Source: Lachnospiraceae bacterium
Lineage (GTDB): Bacteria > Bacillota > Clostridia > Lachnospirales > Lachnospiraceae
Direction of reading: 5' to 3'
Assembly: GCA_017432565.1 (NCBI GenBank)
Contig: JAFRIW010000047.1
Span: forward strand, 1 to 41,661
Length of the DNA stretch: 41,661 nucleotides
Part shown: one piece after another, positions 7,743 to 15,435 of the stretch
Position numbering within the stretch: position 1 is the first letter of the stretch
How the letters are laid out: the number at the start of each line of letters is the position of its first letter
Program-made: the position numbers and the translations under genes
Notes under the pieces: generated by a model
Told to the model about the DNA's origin: nothing
The model's database searches: none
The model's input: only the letters and a program-made list of their open reading frames with translations

Positions 7743-8831
7743 ATTTTCCAGCTCTTCGATGGACTTCAGGCCGCTGAGCGCATCGTAGGCGGTGACGCAG
7801 CAGGCCCCTTCCGCAGCGGCGAGCGCAGCACACCTTTCCGGGGTCCTGCCCAGGAGCATTGCGGTCAGGAAGGCTGCGATGCTGGTGTCGCCCGCGCCGG
7901 TGGCGGAGCGGACAATTTCGGCCTTTACGCAGGGCTGAATTCCTTTCCGGTCTGCCCATGCCTCTTCGTCCACCCGGACCCTCGGCCCGATCGCGCGCAT
8001 TGCCTCTTTCCCGGCAGATTGATAATACATGCCCGAAGTGCCACACTTGATCAGCACAAAGCGGCAGCCCATTTCAAGAAGTTTTTCCGCAAGCGGAGCA
8101 CAGCAGCCGGCGACATCCAGTCCTTCCGTCATATCTTCGCCCTGCGCGGAAAGCCGTTCATAGAGTGGCCGGTCCAGCATAAAGCAGAGCTCTTCAAAAC
8201 TGGGAACAAAGAAATCCACGTAAGGCAGCACACGGCGAAGGATCGTTTCCCAGTCCGCCTTTCCCGCGTCGGAACCCGGATCGATGGCTGCGAAGTCAAG
8301 GCTTGTCGCCAGACCGTGCTCCTTCGCCCGGCGAAACAGATCCGCGAGCTCCTGCCCGTCGTTCTCGTACATGCGCTTCATCAGCGGCGGATAGCCGAAG
8401 TGCAGCAGATCGGCTTTTTCCAGCGCGGAGTCCGGAATATCCGCGCTGACAAAGGTATCATTGGCGCCGGGATCGTGCAGGAAGATCCGGTCGATGCCGG
8501 GCATGGCCAGTACGACGGAATAAGAAGTCGCGCTGTCCGGATCCGTGACAAGGCCGGAGGCGCCGTATTTTGCCAGCATATTCTGAACCATTGCCCCGAA
8601 AGCGTCCGCACCGGCTTTGCCCATCAGCATGACGTCATTCCCGAGAATCTTCAGTGCCAGGCCTGTGTTGGCTACGCTGCCGCCTGTATGAACGTCAGCG
8701 CCCTCCATGTGAATCAGCTTGCCGGGCACCAGAAGCTCTCCCGGCTCCCGGACCTGCCGGCCCGCGGGAAAAACCGGTGTCACGTCAAGACAGATGTGTC
8801 CGGCTGCAATGATGGTGTGTTTTTTCTCCAT
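7737..8831 (-). CDS. PfkB/ribokinase-family carbohydrate or nucleoside kinase
   Basis: ATP-dependent kinase of the PfkB family, 364 residues, slightly longer than typical. Seen: N-terminal strand IIAAGHICLDV, the GGSVANTGLALKILG sugar-binding segment, and the C-terminal signature GAGDTSIAAFLTAMLLG with catalytic Asp near 315. The substrate may be a sugar, sugar phosphate or nucleoside; sequence alone does not decide. The ATG at 8831 begins two bases after the helicase stop, with GGGAGAA inside the helicase end as its ribosome site; a TTG at 8849 overlaps that site and is rejected. This makes the kinase the last gene of the TerB/ATPase/helicase operon, which is unusual. Confidence 0.87.
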   Translation of the reverse strand: MEKKHTIIAAGHICLDVTPVFPAGRQVREPGELLVPGKLIHMEGADVHTGGSVANTGLALKILGNDVMLMGKAGADAFGAMVQNMLAKYGASGLVTDPDSATSYSVVLAMPGIDRIFLHDPGANDTFVSADIPDSALEKADLLHFGYPPLMKRMYENDGQELADLFRRAKEHGLATSLDFAAIDPGSDAGKADWETILRRVLPYVDFFVPSFEELCFMLDRPLYERLSAQGEDMTEGLDVAGCCAPLAEKLLEMGCRFVLIKCGTSGMYYQSAGKEAMRAIGPRVRVDEEAWADRKGIQPCVKAEIVRSATGAGDTSIAAFLTAMLLGRTPERCAALAAAEGACCVTAYDALSGLKSIEELENL

Positions 8832-8833
8832 AG

Positions 8834-11065
8834 TTATCCGTTCTCCCAATCCAGGACGCGCCGCCGCATGCCGTCCAGGTCCAGCACGCCGTAGGCAAAG
8901 CCCTTGCGAACGAGCTCTTCCGGAACATACTCGTCGTATTTTTCGAAGACAGGAACTTCTTTGGGATAGACGAGCTCCAACGCGTCAATTTCTTTTTCAG
9001 CTTCTTTCCGGACGACCCGGTAAAACTCTTCTTCACCTGCCTGCATGGTGAACTGAATATAGTAAGGTCGTCTTGACTGCAGGCCGCGCAGGCCGAGCTC
9101 TCCGGCACAGCGCAGCTTTAAAAAGCGCTCCAGTGCGAGAAATGCGTAGGAGCCGAGCCACGGGAAGAGCGCCCACATTTTGCCGCCCAGGTGTACCAGT
9201 GGCCGCTTTCCCATTCCGGATTTCAGGAAGGTTTCGCGCGCGTCTGCAAGGCGGCAGACCGCGTGGGGCATCAGGTACGGATACTGCCTGTCTTCGCCCA
9301 GCACCTGCCGCATCCGCTCCAGGATCCGCGTGTGAATGTCGCCCGCCACATCGCCGAAATAGGCGGGGATATTTCCTTTGACCAGTTCGCAGTACACCTC
9401 CCGGCGCTTGTGGTCCACTTCTTCCACCACCCAGACGCGTCCCGCGATCGCGATTTTGTCCCCGACCGGCGGCGGTTTCACGATGGTGCCGAGCTGTTCG
9501 GACCCGGCGCGCACGGTATACTCGATGTTCTCCTGAAAAACAGCCAGGAACTTATAATTGTTCACGATCCGCTCACCGGCAAGACCCACGATCAGTCCGC
9601 CGTTCTCCGTGCGGCTTATATGGTCGGTTTCAATCAGGTGCCGGAGCAGAATCCGGTAGTCGTCCTTCGTAATCCGCCGGAAACAGCTGAGAGTGAGCAC
9701 ACGGGAAGCCAGCTCCGCCGGCGTCATCTCGCCGTGGGATGCCAGTGTGCTCATGGTCTGGTGATAAAGAAGGCTGAAGGGCAGCCGGTCCATGCGCGGC
9801 GGCTCCACAAACCGCTCTTCGATGTACAGCTGCACCAGTGCGATGCCCTGGATCAGAAACCAGGGAATGGTGTCCGGCAGCATCGCCCGGGCTTCCTGGT
9901 GGTCTTCGCGCATGACAAACCACATTTCCGAAGGATCACCCCGCCGCCCGGTGCGGCCCATGCGCTGCAGAAAGCCCGACACCGTAAAGGGTGAATCAAT
10001 CTGAAAAGCCCGCTCCAGCCGCCCGATGTCGATCCCCAGCTCCAGCGTCGCCGTGGCGCATACGGACATGAGCGACTCGTCGTCCTTCATCTCTTCCTCC
10101 GCGCTCTCACGGTAGGAAGCAGACAGATTTCCGTGATGAATCAGGAAGCGGTCCGGCTCATGCTGTGCTTCGCAGTACTGGCGCAGAAGCTGACAGACCG
10201 ACTCGCACTCCTCGCGGGAGTTCGTGAATACCAGGCACTTTCTTCCCCGTGTGTGTTCAAAAATATAACCGACGCCCGGGTCTGCCGTCGCCGGCGCGGT
10301 GTCCGTCGGCTCTTCCATCGGCGGCGTACCGGCCGGCACCGGTTTTCCTTCGTCCGCCTGCGGCTCCGTGTTATAAAAGTGCTCCATGGACAGGCGCCAG
10401 ACTTCTTTTCCTCCGTCAAAATCAGGAATAATCGTCTTTCTGCCGCTTCCGGCAGACATAAACTGTCCCGCCAGCTCCGGATTTCCGATGGTGGCGGAGA
10501 GACCGATCCGCCGCGGATTGCAGCCGGCCACCCGGCACAGCCGCTCGATCAGGCAGAAGGTCTGAAGGCCGCGGTCCGCCCGCAGCAGGGAATGGATTTC
10601 GTCAATGACAACAAACCGCAGATCGCTGAACAGCGACGGAATCTCCATATGCTTGTTAATCATCAGGGATTCAAGTGACTCCGGCGTGATCTGCAGAATG
10701 CCGGAAGGATTCTTTAACAGCTTCCGCTTCTTTGTCTGCGCCGCGTCCCCGTGCCAGCGCGTCACGGCAATTCCCTGTTCCTCACAGAGCTCGTTCAGCC
10801 GTCCGAACTGATCGTTGATCAGCGCTTTGAGCGGCGCAATATATAAAACACCGACCGTCGCAGAGGGCTCTTCGTCGAGCAGAGTCAGAATCGGGAAGAA
10901 AGCCGCCTCTGTCTTGCCGGAAGCTGTGGAGGCGGTCAGCAGGACATTGTCGTCTGTCCCGAAAATTGCGTCGCCGGCCGCATTTTGCACTGCGCGCAGG
11001 CTCTGCCAGCCTGAGCGGTAGATATAATCCTGTATAAACGGCGCATAGCGCTCAAACACGTTCAT
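8834..11065 (-). CDS. Lhr/BrxHI-like superfamily II DEAD/DEAH-box helicase
   Basis: A 743-residue ATP-dependent nucleic-acid helicase. Motif I is TASTASGKTE (44-53), motif II DEIH (155-158), motif III LSAT (189-192), motif V TATLELGIDIG (338-348) and motif VI QRMGRTGRRG (367-376). The region after about residue 400 is a winged-helix/Lhr-type C-terminal half (for example GRVWVVEEVDHKRREVYCE around 550), as in Lhr-like and BrxHI proteins. It follows the BrxD-like ATPase by 30 bases and precedes the kinase by two. Family knowledge: BrxD and BrxHI occur together in type 2 BREX, but no PglX, PglZ, BrxC or PglW is here. A role in DNA processing or phage defence is inference. Confidence 0.92.
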   Translation of the reverse strand: MNVFERYAPFIQDYIYRSGWQSLRAVQNAAGDAIFGTDDNVLLTASTASGKTEAAFFPILTLLDEEPSATVGVLYIAPLKALINDQFGRLNELCEEQGIAVTRWHGDAAQTKKRKLLKNPSGILQITPESLESLMINKHMEIPSLFSDLRFVVIDEIHSLLRADRGLQTFCLIERLCRVAGCNPRRIGLSATIGNPELAGQFMSAGSGRKTIIPDFDGGKEVWRLSMEHFYNTEPQADEGKPVPAGTPPMEEPTDTAPATADPGVGYIFEHTRGRKCLVFTNSREECESVCQLLRQYCEAQHEPDRFLIHHGNLSASYRESAEEEMKDDESLMSVCATATLELGIDIGRLERAFQIDSPFTVSGFLQRMGRTGRRGDPSEMWFVMREDHQEARAMLPDTIPWFLIQGIALVQLYIEERFVEPPRMDRLPFSLLYHQTMSTLASHGEMTPAELASRVLTLSCFRRITKDDYRILLRHLIETDHISRTENGGLIVGLAGERIVNNYKFLAVFQENIEYTVRAGSEQLGTIVKPPPVGDKIAIAGRVWVVEEVDHKRREVYCELVKGNIPAYFGDVAGDIHTRILERMRQVLGEDRQYPYLMPHAVCRLADARETFLKSGMGKRPLVHLGGKMWALFPWLGSYAFLALERFLKLRCAGELGLRGLQSRRPYYIQFTMQAGEEEFYRVVRKEAEKEIDALELVYPKEVPVFEKYDEYVPEELVRKGFAYGVLDLDGMRRRVLDWENG

Positions 11066-11095
11066 ATCACAAACTCCGTTTGTTGACGGTCTCTG

Positions 11096-12424
11096 TCAGA
11101 TCGTAAACTCCGCAAAACCGGCCGCTGTCTCATCCGAGACCGCACCGGACGGCGCATAGCTGAACTCTTCCGACTCCAGCAGCTGCGTAATGTTCATATC
11201 CGGATGCTGATACAGAAGATCCAGCAGTTCGATAAAGTCGCGGATCACCTCACGCGGCGTGATGTTCTGGTCCGCGCCGATGCGGCCGTACTCGATTTTG
11301 ATAAAGCTGACCAGATCCTGCGTCGTGACCGTGCGCGGATAGCCGTAGAGGTCCGCGTGCATCCCGGCGAGCTTCTCACACAGCACCAGCATTTCCTCCG
11401 CCGTCAGCGGCTCCAGCCGGATCACCGGTGCCAGCAGATCCCTGGCACCCGGCCTGGAGAAGCGCCCCTCGGCCAGTCTTGAGCGCAGCGCCTCATAGCT
11501 GTAAATACCGCGGCGCTTATCCTCCAGCGCCTGGGGCGTCGCGCCCATGATGATGCCCAGATAGCGCGCCTTGCCCTGCAGCGTGTCGTTGTACATGGTC
11601 AGCATTTTCTCATAGTTGTACTGGCGCGTGATGCTGTTGGGAATTTTATAGATGTTGACCAGCTCGTCGATCATGATCATCATGCCGGCGTAGCCCGCCA
11701 TCCGGAAAAAGGCGGCAAAAAGCTTCAGGTAATCGTACCAGTCGTCATCCGTAATGATGATGTTGACGCCCAGGGCTTCTTTTGCCTCACTCTTTAATGC
11801 ATACTCTCCGCGGAACCACTTCACGACCCGGGCTTTCTTTTCGTCGTCTCCGCTCACATAGGCGTTGTAATAAGCCGAGAGAAGCTTCGCGAACTCAAAG
11901 CCGTGCACCAGCTCGCTGACAGAGGAGGTCACCGCGTAGATTTTGCGGTCCGTGGCGGCGGCCAGCGCGGGATCGTCCGGCGACAGTCCGGTCTCCTGCA
12001 GCGCCTCGTTCTGCACGGCACTGATCCAGCGGTCCAGCACCAGCGTCAGTGCACCGCCCTCCGGCTTTGTCTTCGTGGAGAGATTGGAAATCAGCTCCCG
12101 GTAGGTTGCAAGTCCCTGCCCCTTTGTTCCCTGCAGGCGCCGCTCCGGAGACAGATCAGCGTCCGCCACGATGAAGCCGCGGTCCATCACATAATTGCGG
12201 ATTGTCTGCAGCAGAAAGCTTTTGCCGCTGCCGTAGCGTCCGACAATGAACCGGAAGGACGCGCCGCCCTCCGAAATAATCTCCACATCGTGCAGCAGCG
12301 CCTCGATCTCACTCTTCCTGCCCACCGCGATGTAGGGCAGGCCGATGCGCGGCACCACGCCGCCCTTTAACGAATTGAGCACTGTCTGGGCAATCCGCTT
12401 CGGGACCTTTCTGTTTTCTTCCAT
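11096..12424 (-). CDS. BrxD-like (DUF2791) P-loop ATPase
   Basis: A 442-residue AAA-like ATPase. Walker A is GRYGSGKS (62-69), Walker B MMIMIDEL with D253/E254, and a sensor-like stretch GIIMGATPQALED follows near 290. The start RIAQTVLNSLKGGVVPRIGLPYIAVGR and the GRYGSGKSFLLQTIRN pattern match the DUF2791 'ATP-binding' family that includes BrxD of BREX systems. A winged-helix-like C-terminus (about 390-430, TPREVIRDFIELLDLL) suggests contact with DNA or partners. It lies 42 bases after the TerB gene and 30 before the helicase, so the three are very likely one transcript. I infer that it powers or loads the helicase; direct evidence is absent. Confidence 0.88.
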   Translation of the reverse strand: MEENRKVPKRIAQTVLNSLKGGVVPRIGLPYIAVGRKSEIEALLHDVEIISEGGASFRFIVGRYGSGKSFLLQTIRNYVMDRGFIVADADLSPERRLQGTKGQGLATYRELISNLSTKTKPEGGALTLVLDRWISAVQNEALQETGLSPDDPALAAATDRKIYAVTSSVSELVHGFEFAKLLSAYYNAYVSGDDEKKARVVKWFRGEYALKSEAKEALGVNIIITDDDWYDYLKLFAAFFRMAGYAGMMIMIDELVNIYKIPNSITRQYNYEKMLTMYNDTLQGKARYLGIIMGATPQALEDKRRGIYSYEALRSRLAEGRFSRPGARDLLAPVIRLEPLTAEEMLVLCEKLAGMHADLYGYPRTVTTQDLVSFIKIEYGRIGADQNITPREVIRDFIELLDLLYQHPDMNITQLLESEEFSYAPSGAVSDETAAGFAEFTI

Positions 12425-12466
12425 TGTCTGTTCCTCTTTCAGCTGTAATCCGGCCTGTATCCCGGA

Positions 12467-14380
12467 TTATATTCCGAGCAATTCCTTCAGATCTTCTTCA
12501 TAATCGTCCACCAGCAGCAGCCGGTCATCTTCGCACAGAACCACGGTGTCGCCGATTTCATCATAAAATGCCTCGTTGATGGCGTCGGCCGTAATGGACG
12601 GCATTAAATGCGATTCCTTTATGAGCTCTGCGGGGTCCTCTCCGTAAAGGAGCATGCGGAGAATCCGGACCTGCACCGCATCCAGGCCGGGTACAATCAG
12701 CTCAGACTCCGCAGGTTTTGAATCGTCTGAGTCCGTCCGTACAGGTTCGGCCCATCCCTGCACTTCATCTGATGCGAAGCTCTCCTGCCGCTCTTCCTCT
12801 GTCAGCAGACTCTCCCTTGTGACCGCCGCGTCCTCACGGATCTGATCAAGGCCGGACAGATCGATCGTGATTTTCGGTCTTGCCGCCTCAATCTGCTCCT
12901 TCCGGTCGGCCTCCAGCACCTCGTCCAGGAACGGCAGCACCCATGCATCGGCCGGATTTTCTTTCAGGTACCGGCCCGTCTTCAGATAGCGGCGCAGCCT
13001 CGTGTCTGTCTCATGTATGAATCCCTGCAGCCAGGTCCGGTCAAAATGCGGCTTCTCGTAGTTCTTTACCCGCCAGATGCCGTTCCTTAAGTGGTAGCTG
13101 CAGCAGTCGTCCAGGTAATAATCCCGGTCCGGCTCCTTCTGCGCATGCAGGTAAACCGCATTGGCGAGCGGAAACCACTGCCGCTCGACACGCTCACCGA
13201 AACAGAGGGTAAACAGGTTTTTTCCGCCCCGCTGATAGGCGCAGGCTTCCCGGTACGCTCCGGCGAACAGACGCATACCCCGCGCAGGATCGCCTGTGAT
13301 GACAGGCGAATCCTTCAGTTTCTTCCCGCCGAGCCGGCACAGAGCCTTAAATACTTCCTCGTCGGAATGAGCCCGGGGCAGGAGCAGCGCGGAGAGCGCC
13401 GCATTCTGCTCCGCAAAATGCGGTTCCGCAAGCTGCCTTGCGCGAGCGGGCGGCAGGTCTTTGAGCACCGCATATTCCAGCATCCAGCGGTGCAGATTCG
13501 GACGAATCCGCTCGTCTCCGATACCGGAATCAAGGTATCCCTCTTCAAATTCCTGCAATTTCCGGAGACTTTCTTCCGGAGATGCGGTGCCGATTCCGTT
13601 CAGCAGTTCATAGATATAAATATAGGCCGCCGAAGTCGCAATCGGTTTAAAATTCCCGCGCCGCAGCTGCGTGCGCCAGGTGAAATAACCGCGCAGCTGC
13701 CGGGTCGTAAGATCGTGATAGGTCGGATAATAGCTTGAAAAGCCGCCGATCCACGGCACGTCGTCCTCGTAGTCCTGCATGAACACAGCCTGCCGGACAA
13801 AATTCTGTGCCCGGGCCTGGGACGACTCCCGTCCATATTGATAAAGGTGCCGCATCTGCCGCAGCTTTTCGGGAAGGACTTCCCGCTGCGGAAAGCCGGG
13901 CCTGCCTGCTGCCGGCAGCGGTGTATCCTGATAAATCTTCCGTCCAAGCCCGGATTCTGCTCCCGGGCCGGCTGCGGAATTTTGTCCGGCCTTTTCTGCA
14001 GACGAGCTGCCCGGTGACTCCAGCACCAGTGTATAGCCGCTGGGATTTCCGCAAGACACTGCCTTGTCCAGGAGCCGGAAGACAATCTCCTCCTCCGTGT
14101 CCCGGCCGAAGGTAATACTGATCCATTGATCCGAATGCATGCGGATCGGCGGAGCCAGATAGGGACGCCGGAAGCTTGCGAGACTGTCCAGGCCGCACTT
14201 GATGTCGCAGCGCTGAATCTCCTCGCCGGTGTCCGTGTCCCACTGCCGCATCAGCAGCGCGATCCACTTTCCCGTCTTCGGATGACAGAGGACCGAGAAG
14301 CCCGGAAAATCGCTCCACTTATGCTGCTCTTCGATCTGATATTTTTCTCTGGCATAGGCAGTCAGCTCTTCCAGCTGCAT
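12467..14380 (-). CDS. YjbR-like / TerB-N / TerB-C domain protein
   Basis: A 637-residue cytosolic protein with three parts. Residues 1-110 resemble the MmcQ/YjbR fold (GKWIALLM, CDIKCG, the RPYLAPPIRMHSDQWISI stretch, LLDKAVS). A low-complexity linker (115-165) follows. Residues 175-400 are a TerB-N domain, marked by YHDLTTRQLRGYFTWRTQLR (221-240) and IYIYELLNGIG (254-264). The last 130 residues are a TerB-C domain with the NEAFYDEIGD motif (602-611). TerB-N/TerB-C proteins are known from tellurite-resistance-related stress and predicted DNA-processing operons. Here it is the first gene before a DUF2791 ATPase and helicase. GGAAGGAAGG precedes the ATG. The catalytic role is unknown. Confidence 0.87.
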   Translation of the reverse strand: MQLEELTAYAREKYQIEEQHKWSDFPGFSVLCHPKTGKWIALLMRQWDTDTGEEIQRCDIKCGLDSLASFRRPYLAPPIRMHSDQWISITFGRDTEEEIVFRLLDKAVSCGNPSGYTLVLESPGSSSAEKAGQNSAAGPGAESGLGRKIYQDTPLPAAGRPGFPQREVLPEKLRQMRHLYQYGRESSQARAQNFVRQAVFMQDYEDDVPWIGGFSSYYPTYHDLTTRQLRGYFTWRTQLRRGNFKPIATSAAYIYIYELLNGIGTASPEESLRKLQEFEEGYLDSGIGDERIRPNLHRWMLEYAVLKDLPPARARQLAEPHFAEQNAALSALLLPRAHSDEEVFKALCRLGGKKLKDSPVITGDPARGMRLFAGAYREACAYQRGGKNLFTLCFGERVERQWFPLANAVYLHAQKEPDRDYYLDDCCSYHLRNGIWRVKNYEKPHFDRTWLQGFIHETDTRLRRYLKTGRYLKENPADAWVLPFLDEVLEADRKEQIEAARPKITIDLSGLDQIREDAAVTRESLLTEEERQESFASDEVQGWAEPVRTDSDDSKPAESELIVPGLDAVQVRILRMLLYGEDPAELIKESHLMPSITADAINEAFYDEIGDTVVLCEDDRLLLVDDYEEDLKELLGI

Positions 14381-14421
14381 CTCTTACCTTCCTTCCGGTG
14401 TACACCGAATATACAGAGAAA

Positions 14422-14457
14422 AGTATATCATAAGCAGATGAATCGAACAATCGTTCG
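14422..14457 (-). promoter_or_regulatory. Promoter of the TerB operon with overlapping small palindrome
   Basis: On the minus strand, TTGTTC (-35, 14445-14450) and TATACT (-10, 14422-14427) are separated by 17 bases, about 40 upstream of the TerB-protein start. CGAAC-AATC-GTTCG (14444-14457) is a five-base inverted repeat sitting on the -35, where a repressor could bind. The palindrome is short and may be chance. Confidence 0.6.
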
Positions 14458-14553
14458 CCGATACTGTCGCCGCGGCATAAAATGATTTATACTGTACATA
14501 AAGTTTTTTACCGTATATACCGTCAGAAAGCCTGAAGAAAAGGAGGATACGTT

Positions 14554-15408
14554 ATGTCTGTACAGTTCCCGCGCACACAGGTCGAAAACATTTCCCTTTC
14601 GCGCATGATCATCGGATCAAACTGGATGGCCGGCTTCAGCCACACAAGTCCCGCAGCCGACAGAATGATTGTCAGACGGCACAGTCAGCCGGATTCGATT
14701 GTCGCCATGCTCGAGACCTTTCTCGAATACGGTGTCGACACAATGATGGCCCCTTTTCTTTCCCATCCTGTCATCGTCCGGGCTGTCCGGGAGGCGCAGG
14801 AAAAGACCGGAAAGAAGATCATTATGATTGACACGCCGATCATCAACGTCGATGATAACCCCGCCGCCCGGAAGGAGGCAGAGCAGGTCATCCGGCAAGG
14901 CCGTGAACTGGGCGCCGAGATCTGTCTGATCCATCATTCCAGCGCGGAGCAGCTGGTCAGCAAAAACAGGCAGACTATAGACCGGCTGGATGATTACACT
15001 GCAATGATCCGCGACGCCGGCATGGTGCCCGGTCTGTCCGCCCACATGCCTGAGCTGGTTGTGTACAGCGATCAGAACGGCTATGACGTCCAGACTTATA
15101 TCCAGATTTATAACTGTATGGGCTTCCTGATGCAGGTGGAGGTTGAAACCGTCAATCAGATCATCCACAATGCGAAAAAGCCTGTCATGACCATCAAGCC
15201 CATGGCTGCAGGCAGGTGCACGCCTTTTGTCGGACTCAACTTCTCTTTCGCGACCATCCGCGACTGCGACATGGTCACCGTCGGCTGCTTTAACGCCGAT
15301 GAAGCGGCGGAAGACATCGAGATCTCTCTCGCTGCTCTCGAACACCGCCGCGCACAGATCGGAAAGCGCAGCAGCCCGAACAACAATCAGAGCGCATTCG
15401 GAAAATGA
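14554..15408 (+). CDS. TIM-barrel protein of unknown function, distantly AKR-like
   Basis: A 284-residue soluble protein. Alternating strands and helices such as KKIIMIDTPIINV, AEICLIHHSS, KPVMTIKPMAAGRC and CDMVTVGCFNADEAAEDIEIS suggest an eight-stranded barrel, the last part recalling the cofactor end of aldo/keto reductases. The usual D-Y-K-H tetrad is not evident, so I do not call it a reductase. Paired His at LIHHSS and the Cys in AGRC could be functional. AAGGAGG precedes the ATG. It diverges from the TerB operon and converges with the GLUG gene. Its TGA stop lies inside a 26-bp repeat also found at 21331-21356. I would keep the function open. Confidence 0.75.
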   Translation: MSVQFPRTQVENISLSRMIIGSNWMAGFSHTSPAADRMIVRRHSQPDSIVAMLETFLEYGVDTMMAPFLSHPVIVRAVREAQEKTGKKIIMIDTPIINVDDNPAARKEAEQVIRQGRELGAEICLIHHSSAEQLVSKNRQTIDRLDDYTAMIRDAGMVPGLSAHMPELVVYSDQNGYDVQTYIQIYNCMGFLMQVEVETVNQIIHNAKKPVMTIKPMAAGRCTPFVGLNFSFATIRDCDMVTVGCFNADEAAEDIEISLAALEHRRAQIGKRSSPNNNQSAFGK

Positions 15409-15429
15409 GACGGTGCTCTGTCCCCTCGT
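15404..15429 (+). repeat. 26-bp inverted repeat, left copy (GGGGACAG family)
   Basis: These 26 bases are identical to the reverse complement of 21331-21356. The pair brackets the GLUG/MMPL gene pair. The repeat contains CTGTCCCC and provides the TGA stop of the TIM-barrel gene. CTGTCCCC or its complement is shared with elements at 32797-32820 and 41461-41489. Confidence 0.85.
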
Positions 15430-15435
15430 CCCATT

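Noticed and set aside
7737..14380. Complete BREX system
   Set aside because: Only BrxD-like and BrxHI-like genes occur; PglX, PglZ, BrxC/PglY and PglW are absent from the window.
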